The notes beneath the pieces are model-generated. The model ran no database searches, had not been told where the DNA came from, and saw only the letters and a program-made list of their open reading frames with translations. The position numbers and the translations under genes are program-made. Source: Sthenelais limicola (Eukaryota > Annelida > Polychaeta > Phyllodocida > Sigalionidae). From it: a stretch of 64,000 nt of DNA. The DNA is taken from the NCBI GenBank assembly GCA_942159475.1, contig OW804096.1, positions 88,577,784 through 88,641,783 on the forward strand. The letters are read 5' to 3'. Positions 45,403 to 58,881 of this stretch are shown in pieces. Every line of letters starts with the position of its first letter. Within the stretch, counting starts at the first letter, position 1.

Positions 45403-46117
45403 TGCCCCAGCCCCACACAGGAAACACACAAACTCTTACCCTCTCTAACCCTACCCCTACTACCCGCCCTACTAATCCTAAAGCTGACCCTAATTATAGT
45501 TTAAACAGTGGCCAACCCAAGCTGGAGAAATCCGTTGTGTCTTGTAATAGCATGAAGCATCCTCTAGTCTCTTGTATTAAGAGCAGTTGTAACCCCTTCT
45601 GGTAATATCAAATGACCAAGACCTAGTGTAGCAAGTTTTCTCCATCATGATTCAAGTACACCAACCTGTACAGAACATCCATATATTGTATATGCTGGTT
45701 ACTTTCAATGGTGAGGTATTACACATGAAAAGAAATAACCAATATATAGAACAGGTGTGTTAAAGCTACACATTTTCTAGAATTTGTTACAGCTGTTTCA
45801 ATCGCCAGTCTCAATGGATCTTCCAAATGATAGTAAATATTTTCTTGTAGCTGTGATTTAAAACTTTCCATTTTGCCAATGATATGTGGCAATGTGTATC
45901 AGTGAAAACGACCAATGGGATTGGTCAGTACTTAATTAATGTGGTCAACATCAACCAATATAATTGGTGGACAAAGGTACCAATGTGATTGGTTACTAAC
46001 TAACAAAGGCATTGGTTAGTACTTAACCAATATATTTGTTGTTTCCCACTTAAAACAACCAATCCTGATGCAACCAATTATATTGGTAGCTTTTTTAACC
46101 AATCCTTTTTTAGGGTG

Positions 46118-49100
46118 TATGTTTGATGGAAATGAGGTGAATTTGGTGGCAGTTCTATACTCAACATATTCGCCTGGTTTTTTTCTCGACGTACCTAATA
46201 GTACATCCCTCTATAGGATCTACTGACCTGGATCACTGAATATTAACCACCCAGAGGCTATAGGCATTTTACATATTTCCATTATTACAATGATTATATA
46301 ATGCAACAATCCCATGTATCATTGCTACCGTCCCTTATGTACATGTAGTTTATAGAAAAGAATTGGCCAGTCACTTGATACAAATACTATTAAAATAATA
46401 TGAACACAAAAATACAAGAGTCAATGAACTCTTGTTCCAATTAAAGATGTCATGTATGTAGAGCTTGTCTTACCAGAAATTACCTGTATTGCAATTTGCA
46501 TTCGTACAGTTAACATTAAACAGTATCCTAAACTAAAGACAAACAGTTGTTATTGCACACTAATTACATAAAAACGTACTATATTATTGTCCCACGAAAA
46601 AACGGTTATTACTAATTCATAGAATTCAAAGAATTACTGGTAGTCCATTAGCACAACGTGCCAATATTTGACCCGATGAATTGCAATTGTCCTATTTTCG
46701 TGTTTTCACTCTCTCTTTAAATGTACCAGTATTTCAGATGAGGTTGTTGTTGAACATTTACCTTCATCAATGTTTAGGTGTATCCGCACTCGCAGTGAAT
46801 TGTACGCTCTCGTGATGTTCGCCCATTATTTACCATAACTATAATCATACATTCAGCGGTTCATTTCACATACAGTTCAATACATCAAACATCTAACTCG
46901 GCGCACTGAATCATGGTCAGTTATAACCCTTTCCCGCGAACGCTTATGTAAGTTCCCAGTAATATCCATAACCTTTCAGTTCAAATTCCAACATTGACCG
47001 CAAAAATACAGATCAACTAAGTGGCAAAGTTGAAATAGTCTCGTGATAATTCATGGCCCATTTTCTGGCGACCACCTATGGATTTAGCCCTTGTTTCGGA
47101 TGTTTCTTTGTTTTGATATTTATTTATTGCAGAGCCAAGATGTCATCTTGGCTTTTGTCCGAGGGACAGTGAACACACGGCCTCAGTACAGTGCCGCGGG
47201 AGAGGAGAGCAATGTCGCGAACCCATCCATTATACGATGATGTATCGCAATGACCAAATAGTTATCCAGACCACAAGGAAAATGGGACAGACTCTGCCCG
47301 CTATTATACGACCAGTTGCTATCAATCCAAATATTGGCCAAGACTCTTAAACTTTATTATTCTTCGGGATTAGGCAAATAGGTAAACATCAAATGCAGTT
47401 CAGTGGCTCATATATACATATATTGAGGTGAATGTAAGCCTTTTGTTTTATAAATATAGGGCTAGGGGTTTGAACCCAATTAAATTTACGGAGGAGGCGA
47501 TGCATGTGTATAGCCCATTAGTGGACGGGATGGAATATTCAGCGCTCGCTTTTTCCTCCATCGATACATTTTTGTATCCCATCGATACGAAAAAATAATG
47601 TTTGAGAGGTGTTTCCACACATGGATGCCAAGTTGAGCCATATACTGGAAAATGCTTAATAGATAATTATATGGATCATTGCAACTTAAAGTTAAATGGA
47701 TGTCATTATGGTGTGGTAATTATTTCCCCATGAAAATATAAAGGAAAGTGTTTTTCGTGAGTAAATGGTCTCTTTGAATCCACCATTTACCAGAATCATT
47801 TACCTTACCTAAATAGTTTGTGAGGGTTTGGTTTTGTGAGGGTTTTTTTTGTCTCGTTGAAACGCGGAGATTTATGATTAAATCAATGAGCATGGTCAGC
47901 TACCATTTTGGTCATGATTGGTTCAAATGTAAATGGATAAACTGACTCATTAAGCTTCCACCCATGAAATAATAAAAAAAGAAAATCTGAGAAAAAAAGC
48001 AAAGCTATAATTAATGGAAGACTGGAAAATGTATTCAACTTCTTTACAAATTGTATCAAACATTATTATTGCTATCAGAAGGATAGCTGATGGCACTTTA
48101 AGCTTTAAAAGTAATAATACCAGATAGTTCCAACTCTGAGACATGCGCATGAAGATATAAGGGCGAGCAATATTGTATTTTAATGTATTAAGAGAAGCCC
48201 TTATATATATGTGTGTGTAATACTACTATTTTAGTTAAAGTCGCGGTGGCGATAGTTGCACTAGTATCAATTGTGTTACGGTTCAAGCTTTAGCCATGGA
48301 GAATCGCAGGACCGGTTGCGCCCCCGCAACTCAACTGTTGGAACTAACTGTTGAAACTATCTAACTGAGAGCCAGGCAGAGATTCGTATCTATGGTATAG
48401 TTAAGACATTGGGTAATAATCATGAATAATGTTTGCCATATCAGTCAAATGAAACCAGAATGCAAATGATTTTGTCTACAAAACAATGGCCAAAAAGGAA
48501 AAGGCAACGATGGAATGCAGAGTGAAAAGTGTGGGAATGAAATTTAAGAGAGCTTGAGAAGATTGTCAAAGTGACAATTGCACATGGGTTGTAAAGCTAA
48601 TCCTGGCGCAATTTTAACACGTTGTAGAATGCATCCCACTGACGTCATCAGTAAATTCAAATTTTCCAAGGCCTCTTCCTCCTCACATTCCCATAAGATC
48701 TTTCAGTATATTTTCTCATCTTTTTCCATGACTTTCACCATTCGCTTACTGACCAGGCATAGAATTTTTCTCCCTCCTTTTATCTTTATTTTCTCTCGAT
48801 TTACCTCGTATTCTTCGAAGCAAGCCTATAACATAGATGTGAGTAAAGAGTAAGTAATTCGCGAGCACGAAAGTTTATCAAACACCAACATTTCGTGCAA
48901 ACATTTGTACATGGAATCGCAGAAGGCATAAACGGGACTTGAATTATTCACGCCCATGGCTCCTGTTTTCTCTCTCAGTTCTATAGGGGGTGCGAAGCAG
49001 GAGGAGAGTTTTCCGCTGGGTTGCTTGTAGCTTTGCCAGTTGGGAGAGGGTAATTTCAGCATGTGGTACCACGCACTGACTGAATTATGCCACGCAAGGT

Positions 49101-52100
49101 GCCAGCGATGATAAGGTTCTTGCATGTCCATAGCCCACCAATCGTGACAAGAGTAAAGCAGGGCGCCCCCAACTCCTCAACCGGACCGCCATCCAGGGCT
49201 TATCTGGAGAGACCTGAACGTGAGAATTCACACAGCTCCTGTAACCCTGCCTGGTTAGGCCCTCCATATTATCTTGTCTTGTAGAGAGGGGGTTAGGAGG
49301 AGACAGAGAATAAAGAGATTTAGAATCGGCACTGGAAGTCATTTGCTCTCATGTTTTGTACGAGAGGGGTTGGCGTGTGTATGTGTGTGTGTGTGTGTGG
49401 GGGGGGGGGGGGGTACCTTCTTTACCCTTCAGTTCAGTTGCATACATGGGGTAGGGTGGGGCCGGTTATTGCTTGAGCAAGGACGGTGTGACAAGGGTTC
49501 GCTCTTTCATTCCCAGGCATTGGAATAGAAGAACAAGAAATTCCCGCGTCCAAATTAAGAGAATTGTCACACAAATACCCAAAAATTGTTCATGAATATG
49601 CAGGCATCGATCGTGTGCTTATTATGGTAAACACCCGATTTAACACGAAATTATTCTCGGATAGGAGTATAGAAACCCCTATAGTAAATTATATGTCGTG
49701 GATGAGTCCGAAATATTGATTTAACGCAATAAGCGTCGAAAATATATATTTGTGTTATTAGAGTTTTGAAATGTGAATGTAATCTTTGTGTAAACGAATG
49801 TGAACGAACCTATCCCCTTGACTGCTAAGGTGTTATTGGGTATCTATAATAAGCAGAATATATTAAAGAACGAAGAGAAAATAAAACATTATGAGCGCGC
49901 TGTCCGTCTGACATACCTATGTGCTAGACGTCATTACAAATAATGACTAATCTATTATAAATTCAGGATGTGAGTAAAGTGTATTACTCTTGCCATTGAA
50001 TAAGTCCTAATTCGTTGATGGCACTAAAGTAACCGTTACTTCAATGTTTACACCTCAGATTATTTGCGTCTGGTGTAGCACTTTATATTATAAACGAAGA
50101 AGTAATGTTCTGTTCTTGGAAATACACACATGTATACAATATCATATTTTGTTTCATTAATTTAACTAGTCACAGCCTAGACTGAGCATAATGTACATTG
50201 CATAATGTCTTTGCTGAAATAAAAATGTTTAATTCAAAATACACACATTCTCAATTGGCTCTGTTCAGTTTATTTTCATGAATTCATATGGAGTCAGATG
50301 GCAAACATTGGTTATAATGATTAAAGTTCAGCTACTTTCAATACGATTCTGTGGCACTGGTTAGAATTAAAGAATATTATACACACATACATTTGTGTGC
50401 GATTAGGATGACACGAGAGTACAACGGAAATAACATTTACGGAAAATCCTTATTTTTTAACTTGTATATTGTCTATTCTGAACAATGTTGATAAAATGTT
50501 CATAATGATTATCATGTGAATGTCGACCTCTGTAAGAGATGGGCTATAAGCGCTGCAATTACTGTCATCCACAAGAAATGTTGCAGACTATTCATCATTT
50601 CCATTTACACAGCAGAATAAACGCAGTAGACATGTGTGCATGTATATATATTTTAGCCAAGCATCTAATCGCCTTGAGGGTGTTCATGGATGTGCAATAG
50701 AAGCAACACTACGAATTATCTACACATAGATGTGAATCGGCTGTTAGATATTAAGTGATATAATGCCGCATTAAGTACACCGTATCAAGACATATTTGTT
50801 CGTGTCTATATTGATATATCACACACAGAGGAAGAATACACATCGTTTGCACTTTATTTATACCCTAGGTATTACTATTTGATGTCACCTTTATCAACAT
50901 TCGTTATAACCTGAGTATAAATATTTCATTGATTAATTAATTGATTTCATATGTGTGTATATATAAACACGCACTTGAATATGATTCCTAGCTATTTGTT
51001 CATACTGTGCATGCAGATGTGTCCATCTATAACTTACAATCATGAATTCACATCAGGCAAGTCATTAAATTAAATACCCATTTTCAAATTTGGCTGTGCT
51101 TTTTTGCACTCGTGCCAATTCCTGATATATTTTACATCAAAATTCATATTCTATGGGAGTGTATGTTTGAATAATGGATATGAAAACCAAATGATTCACA
51201 TGTTCCTTTACTAGTTCTGCTTGTGTAAGTTGGCACGTTCGTGCCCTGGTCGTTATATATCAGTGAAATAATGGAAACAATGCATTCCATTACAACATCC
51301 ATCAGAAGAACCTGCAGCAAATGACCCGATACCAATTTTTAACGTTGACAGGAAGACTGCTTTTGTGCAACTATAGATGATTGTAGTCTAGGGACAGTAT
51401 TTTACCTCAAAGGAATGTCATAGTTTATATTTTTGGGAACTGTTTAATAACTCATTCAGAAAAATTCCCTTTTTTCAGTGATGAAATACAGACTCACTCT
51501 ATTCAAGAAAATCACAAAACATGTCACAAACATTAAAGTTGCTAGAAATGTGGGTCTGGCTAACACGGCGATTGCTACAAAATAATTTCCACCAATAAAA
51601 TATTCACTGTCTTCAATGCAATCATGACGACTGTACAAACAACGTTAATGGAGGCTCATATTACAGTTTATATAAACTTCCTATATGATCTTGGTCCATA
51701 AAATAGAAGAAAAAGACACTATGTTCACTAGTTGTACACTTAAGGGTGCTGTAGGCGTGGCGCGTTTCTCAGCGAGTTAGGCCTGGCCCCGCCCACCTAC
51801 CTTCATGGGGTCCTCCCGAGCCGCCCATACAATAGCGCCAAACTGTGTACGTTACTTTTATTTATTTCTCAGCCTTTACCGTCTCTGGCTATGCAACATC
51901 AGCTCATTACTTATGATATTACTTATCTTTATATATGTGTGTGTATGTAGGGGAGGGGGGTGCATGTATGTAACAGTAAATAAAATTGCCGACTTGGAAC
52001 TAGTCCGTCGACATTGAATTGTTATCAGACAGTTTTCATTAGGCCTATGATATAATTCCTATTATGGTAAACTGACGCAACAGAGCGTATCTCCCAATTG

Positions 52101-55100
52101 CGACCAGCCTTAAAATACACAAAAGCACTTTGTTGCTGAAAACTGTAAATGTATGGCTCAGAGTGACACCGGCATTCTTACCCCTGTGTTATTTCCTCAC
52201 CCAGGATTCTGGCTGTATTGAATTTGTGAAGGGGATTAAGATTTTGGTCGTTCACTCTCCGTGGGGATAAGGAAACCATAATGACCTATAATGATGGTTG
52301 TACAGTGCATACGCTAGTCTCTATAGAATAAACCCTCATTGTATGGGAACAGTTGGCATGGATAGTCTGGTCCTAAAGCCTTGTTGTTTGACATTGGCTT
52401 CAGGAACCTTTCAAATATTTCTCTTCGACTAACCCCGGGAAATATCTACATGAAAGCGGCTTCGCTAACGATCCTTCACACGAAAGCAAGGCTAATCAAT
52501 TACCAGCCATGCCTCCCCCCATCAGACGGCCATAGCAATCTAGGACGGGACCTGCTTTCTCAACTTCACACGGGCACCTCTTTAAGCAAGGCCATCAATC
52601 AACTACAAATGACGCCAACTTTCTGCTTAGGGCGTCAATTTCTTAGCCTACCCATGCAGGTCCCCGCAAACGATGAACCCACAGTGCCCCTTTCCTGATA
52701 GATGTAGCATTATTTCCGACCCATGTGGGCCTCTCTGGTGATCTTTCTCTCGAAAAAGCCATTGGCAAGAATTGTATTGTGCTTTTTGGCTGGACAACCT
52801 CGCGCAGAGCTTTCTTTGCGGGGGACGTGAAGCCCGCGCGCCCGTCGCGGCCATTTTGAATTTTGTCGATGTTTGGCAAAGGAAATGGATTCACTATCGA
52901 AAATGGACACGAGCTTGATGGATCAGCAATGTCGCCTGCTTGTCGCCTTCCTCTGGCGGAATTGATTAATGGCGACCAACTTCGGGAAAGAATTTTTGCT
53001 AAAATGACGACGTAATGATTTATTTGATGTGCCGGCTGCCTTACTACATCAAGCCCTTTCTCTTGGACAAAAATGACTAAGAGGCGATGTAAATAACGAG
53101 CAGGAGAAGCTTCCACTTCTCTCGGCGAAATTTTATGCGAATATTAAGTGGTGCAACGCCACGAGACTGCTAGACTTGGCTGAGCAATCAAGGTTTTGAG
53201 ATTATAGATCTACTTATACATGCCCTGAAAGAGCAGCTTTTTCTTGACCATTCAAACGATTATTTCGCCCGCACCCACTCCCTCTGCATTGGGAAAGAAA
53301 TATCATTCTCCCCGTTATGTCAGTAGATCTCCAACGGAGAAAATAAGCTAATAATTTATCAAACCATGCAATGTAACCGGAATGGATTGAAGAGGCTAAA
53401 AACCATAAGAACCTTTCATAACCACAATAGAAATTCATGCATTTGGCGTCAGAGCGCCCATCAGCAAATCATTGATAATGCGCTTCTCTAATGTGTATTA
53501 AATACCGTACCGGAATTGGGAAGAAACCCCCGTCACTTTGCGCGAAAGACTACTCTCGATGCTCTAACTTATGGTTCATTGCATTCTCTCTCAAATCGGT
53601 ATCACCTATATATCCTTTTCTAAATTAAACTAAATCTATCAAATTCAATGAAGACTGGTAAACAAAAATAAAACCCCCAAAGAGAAGCATGCAATATATA
53701 CATGTATATCCATGGCGCAGTGTCAAGAATGTATGCTCTTGCTGTCCAAATGTACCAACAGTTGTTGGTGGCATAAGCACATCTGTACAGCGGAACACAG
53801 GAACTACAAGTCGACAAACAGCACCAGTTGATTTATCTCTGGTCATCGCGCAGGTGTTGCCAGGTCTATACAAAGGGACGTTATTTTGTTGCATGAAGGA
53901 AGAAATCGCCATTTATACACACTCACCGGAAGGTCGTTTTTAATGAAGAGGAAACATCTATACGCCTACACTGTACACATCTGTGTGTGTTGTTAGTTAT
54001 GCCGTCTTTAGACTAAACCCTTCTATATTTGCACTATGCCGTCTAATGGTTATTGCTAAGTAATACATGTATGTTTATTTCCACAAATTCACTACATGAT
54101 CGTGTATTTGGTCGATATGGATTCTAGTTATCCAGAAAGTATTGCCATAATTTTCCATATGTATCTTTGATGTGGAACATCACATATACATGTGAGTATA
54201 TTTAAACATGACGTTGCGTTATATAATTTTTCGTGAAACATGGAAAATGTCATAAAATTGGTTGTTTGGAATATTTTTATTCAGGCTGAGACATTTTATG
54301 AATAACACTTTTTAAACAAATTGGAAAAGGTGTTTCGTCTCGAACTAGCATGAAAGGGAGAAAAAATAATGTCTCTGATATAGAAAATAATTAATTATCG
54401 CATATAATTATATAAACCACCATGAGATCAACGAAACGCTATAATGATTATTGTGGGGAAGCATAATGAAGCATGCGACTCCATGCGAAAAGAATTTTTG
54501 ATCCGTTTTCCCGCTAAAATTGCTACAGTTGCTGGACCAATTACAACTTTCATGGAAGGAACGAAAAACAATATTGTCGCGCCGGCACCGCGTTCTTGAT
54601 GGATTATCTAATTTTCCGTCCGAGATTAATGGCACATTTATCTTAGAAAAAGCCCACCGTCGAGTTCACTAAACACCCATGAGTGCCGCGATATTTCACG
54701 CATTTCATCACATGAAAAATTCAAGCTCTTGTCTTCTTTGTCGAACGGCGCGCTACGGCGTTATAGAGTGTTGTTAAAAGTCGTCTGTTTAGGGGCGCGC
54801 GCACGTTAGTTCATCTTCATCAGGAGCATGCGGGACACGAGGCAAAAACTCATTAATATCTTCCATCGAATAAACTCCATCCCTTGTCACGAATCCCGCA
54901 TAGCTGATGGCTTCCAATACGATGCCATGCCATTAGTCTGTCAGAGATGGTCAACATTTGGAGTGTTTCGAGGCATATATTTGTCGTCGCGCGAACAAAT
55001 GTTACCAATAAAGCTGGCGACTAAGTGAAGGGATGCAGGGTGATCGTGCGCCACCATCGGCGTCGATTCCATATATTGGTCAGAGCGGACGTCCTAATAG

Positions 55101-57356
55101 ACCACAATCCCTTATTCCCCAGGGGGTTCTCGCTTCGTCGATGGATAGCCACGGCCATTGAGGCAGATATAATACCCATATCTCTCACATTCATATTTCA
55201 TCCTTGCTCCGTCTGTGTTTATTACATGCGTCGTCGTCGGGCGCGGTAATTTGTTCCGGCGTTACTGAAAAGTTTGATCCAGCAAGCGCGCCAACCCTAT
55301 TGTACCAATACTTCCCTTATAAGAGAAATATATGGTTTGGCAGTCAGGGCCATCCACAAACTTTCGACCAATTGAGAGTGACAACACACGCGGATCATTC
55401 ATGAAACCTCCCGATTTTATCACTGTATTGATCAAGCAATATTGTATCAGTTCTCTATAGAATATCTGTGCGTAATTTGGTAAATATGTAATATAAACTA
55501 GTCACACCCATCAGAGTTGATGCTTATTGGGGAGGGCATATATATTCTAGATCCCTTTGATACGTGTATAACATAGAAAGAGCTATTTGTTTGGTGAAGA
55601 GATGGCTTGAATGCCCAGCGCGAATGGCAATCAGAATTTGCGGCCACCTCTGTCCCCGAAAACTGACGCTAATACTGATGGATTGCCTTTCAGGAATCAG
55701 CGAGTGAATTTCTTATCCAAGCCAAGACTGCCCGGCCAACAACTTCTTGAACTATAGGCACACGGCCTGTAATTTAGATTTATTGCCATCTCGCATGATT
55801 GTTGCCATGGGGCTGTGGGTATCAATGGTAGAATAGTAAAAAGGAGTGAGAAAGAGCGCGCATGGTGTCCTGCATGCGTACAAACGTTTGGAATACTCTC
55901 TACCGACAGATGGAAGCAGAACTTCTCCACCGCCTGGTTCCTCTGATTTTTCACCAAACTGTCACTCATATAACATAAATGAATTATAAAACCTATGTCT
56001 CACGACGCTTATGAAAGCGTATTTGCAGACTTGCATGCGTCTATAAGCGCAACTACATAGGGAGCAGAGAGAAAAGAGGCGCATCCTCTGAATTTTGCCA
56101 TTGGTATGTCTTGACGACCGAAGGTTAGTAAGGTTAGGAAACTCTAGTGGGACGTATGGCAAGTTCGCGTGTATTTTCCTTCCCAACAGATGATAACCAC
56201 AACCTACAGTAGCAGACGATAAAATGCCGTACATGAAAGCGAACATCAGAGATATAGGCAGACGGCCTCGCATCTATATGTGGAAAACACAGCCGCTTCA
56301 CCAGGATGCTGACTGTAATGATAGTAATTCTGGACGCTAGTAACGCAACGTGCATCTTAGGAGTGTCAAAGTTCGTAACCTACAATGGATCCGGAAATAA
56401 ACGACGATCCAACTTCAGAGGGGTGTCGCGTCGCTTCAGTAAAAGTTCCTCGGGCCAATTCGTCTCTTTGAGCTGCGCATGTACAGAGAGAGACATAGCC
56501 TGATTTTGTTTTGAGCTGTGACACATAGGGGTAAGACACATGCGCAAACTATGATACGATGAAAGGCTATGTCTCTAGGTTTTCTGAGCGAATTGAGCCG
56601 AAAATGAGAGATTAATATACCTTTATCACGCAGGGAAACCGTCTGTAGATCGCCAAAATATTGCCCCTCATCAGAGGCATCTGACAAACCAGAAGTTGGT
56701 GTCAATTCATCAATGTTTCACGCCCGCCTTTCTCCCACAGCTTCCCCGCTTTAATCATATCTAGCAAGGGCTAGACCCAATATTATAGGAAGTGGTAAGC
56801 AAGTTTACAAAGGGAGCCAGTCCCCGATGCCATATGTCCATGCCTCTGGTGGTTAATGAGTCCACACGCTATTTTCCTTCCATGAGCCCGTCTCTGCATT
56901 TGGCTTTGGTCGCATGGGAACTAGTGTGTATTACGCCCGATGATTAAACATTAAAATCCCTCGCGCCAGACACCAGGGACGCTCCGTCCCTCGGCACCAC
57001 GCTCACGTAATATGCCCATATTTGGGCGGGGGTATCATAACACATAAATTGGGCGCCCACAAAACCTAGGACGCCAGGCCAATATTAATTTAAGCGCCCT
57101 AGCCGGCGATGCCATTAGGGAATGATGTAGCTTCGGTTAATGTCGGATATTCTTTAAGTGCTGCGCTAATGAGGATGAAGTTTCATCAATAAAATTGAAG
57201 CAAATGTGATTAAATTGAAAAAGAAGTTTTACGACACGGTTACCAAGCTTATCATCTTTTTGAAAGAGGCTTTCTTGTAGGATGGTTTATGGTCCTTCAC
57301 TTTTTGATGTTTAAAGACTTTAATTTTAATTTAAAGGGTGTAAGGAATGTAATACC

Positions 57357-57361
<5 letters not shown>
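46118..57361. other. Eleven kilobases of gene-poor sequence
   Basis: No coding frame, RNA gene or mobile element accepted. A few GC-richer islands lie near 47160-47220, 52780-52870, 54740-54830 and 56960-57110. These may be regulatory or conserved non-coding DNA, but nothing in the sequence assigns a role. Confidence 0.4.
49374..49413. repeat. GT microsatellite followed by a G-run
   Basis: GT dinucleotides to 49398, then 15 G residues. Confidence 0.9.

Positions 57362-57413
<52 letters not shown>
57362..57413. repeat. AT microsatellite, 26 units
   Basis: Uninterrupted AT alternation about 140 bases from the end of the DIRS-type element. Confidence 0.95.
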
Positions 57414-57415
<2 letters not shown>

Positions 57416-57550
57416 TTATTGTTTAATAGATCTGTGCTCCGCCCATCCTTTCTATTGCCTGGGGATTCTTCACACATACCCACAAGCCCACTGCTCATGC
57501 ACATTGCATGCTCTCTACCAGTAGAAAATATTACATGTACATACTGCTAC

Positions 57551-57783
57551 ATTAAACGCAACACAGGCTGGGGTTTGAGTTCTTTATTAAACTCCTAATA
57601 AATCAGACCATGACAATTGTAGAATAAACAAACAATACATAGAGAAGTCATAAGATAAGAGAGATGTGATAATTGATAAGAGATGTAATAATATCAAGTG
57701 ATGTACTAGTCCGCATGACACTTATGTAATTCCGCAAGTCCTTGAATGTCATAGTCACTATATTTCGGAGAGCACCGATCCCC
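57551..57783 (-). repeat. Split direct repeat B2 (233 bp), element 3' end
   Basis: Copy of B1. It begins ATTAAACGCAACAC after the flanking AC dinucleotide. Confidence 0.9.
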
Positions 57784-57841
57784 CTATGCGAACCTCCGTC
57801 CACAGCTTGCTAGTGGATGGTAATAGGGAGTGGTGGGTGGG

Positions 57842-57961
57842 GGTCAGCTTGCTAGCCCAGAGGCGAGTGCGGAGAGTGTGTGTTTGGGGTGTTGACCTCA
57901 CCCTAAATCCAGCAGCGCCTGCGCATTTAACTCCGGTTAACCCCAGCGTGGTTAACCAGAC
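57842..57961 (-). repeat. Split direct repeat A2 (120 bp)
   Basis: Second copy of A1, abutting B1 on one side and B2 (after 58 unique bases) on the other. GGTTAACC at 57935-57942 and 57950-57957. Confidence 0.9.
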
Positions 57962-58194
57962 ATTAAACGCAACACAGGCTGGGGTTTGAGTTCTTTATTA
58001 AACTCCTAATAAATCAGACCATGACAATTGTAGAATAAACAAACAATACATAGAGAAGTCATAAGATAAGAGAGATGTGATAATTGATAAGAGATGTAAT
58101 AATATCAAGTGATGTACTAGTCCGCATGACACTTATGTAATTCCGCAAGTCCTTGAATGTCATAGTCACTATATTTCGGAGAGCACCGATCCCC
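57962..58194 (-). repeat. Split direct repeat B1 (233 bp)
   Basis: Identical by eye to 57551-57783; lies directly after the recombinase gene. Confidence 0.9.
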
Positions 58195-58222
58195 AAGAAC
58201 CCAGTAGTAGTGGTAGTAGTTC

Positions 58223-58881
58223 TTAGGTGCACTCCAATGCATTCACCATTGATTTGGCCACTTTTTTTCTCTCCTCTAGGTCTGGAGTAATGTACCTCTG
58301 ATAGCACTGACTTTTCCATGCCCCCACCACTCTGCATGTGTCCGCGGAAGCACCAGTAGAGTGGAGCCAAGTGCATCCTCCTTTTCTGAATGAGTGAGTC
58401 CCGTGAATAAGGGAAAGTAAGTGATTGTAGCCACCACTGGCCAGTGGCTAGCCAGGGGGACCTTCTTCAACAAGCCGAAAGCAAAACACTATAACCTTGT
58501 TCAAGAAGGGTGAAGGAATAGTGTGAGAGATTGCTGAGTGATGGCCTCCTTGTGTTGATTGGCCTCACCTTTCACTCGATGAACACCCCGGAGGGTCTGA
58601 GTTATCTCATAATTGTCTTCAATTGGGTTTTTCAACCCCACTTCCTTGTGCATGATCCCTATTATTTTTATGTACAGCTTGACTGAGGCATAGGACAGCC
58701 TCCGTGCCAACCAAGCTATAAATTTACACACAAGATCTGGAGAGGCAGGCACCGGTCTAGCATCCATGAGTTCACAGAATTTGGTATACGACCTCCTGTG
58801 GGTGGCATAGGCTTTTACAGTGTTGGCAGCTCGAGCTTGGAGTTTAAAACCCTCTACCTCTCTCGTTAATTCCTCATCCAT
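58223..58881 (-). pseudogene. Tyrosine recombinase, internally deleted
   Basis: The start ATG (58879-58881) overlaps the RT stop by eight bases (ATGGATGA), typical of DIRS-type elements. The first 126 codons encode the core-binding (SAM-like) domain (NTVKAYATHRRSY, YIKIIGIMHKEVG) and stop at 58501. Further down, in another frame, the C-terminus is preserved: HSFRKGG (58379-58396; catalytic His and second Arg), and CYQRYI with the likely nucleophile Tyr codon at 58301-58303, ending at TAA 58223-58225. The part between, which should hold the first catalytic Arg, is missing, and the two pieces are out of frame. Product expected to be inactive. Confidence 0.8.

Larger units (their letters stand above)
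44362..46117. mobile_element. CACTA-like non-autonomous element with TTGGTTA subterminal repeats, 1756 bp
   Basis: Termini CACCCTAAAAACGGATTGGTT and, reversed, CACCCTAAAAAAGGATTGGTT, flanked by TA on both sides. The arms contain arrays of TTGGTTAAA or TTTAACCAA spaced tens of bases apart. Around 44520-44650 an 80-bp block is repeated in tandem. The core (about 45015-45357) matches that of the element at 32354 despite different arm motifs. Confidence 0.75.

Noticed and set aside
52643..53116. 157-residue minus-strand frame in a GC-richer island
   Set aside because: No domain and no splice or promoter support; overlapping frames are open too, as expected in GC-rich DNA.
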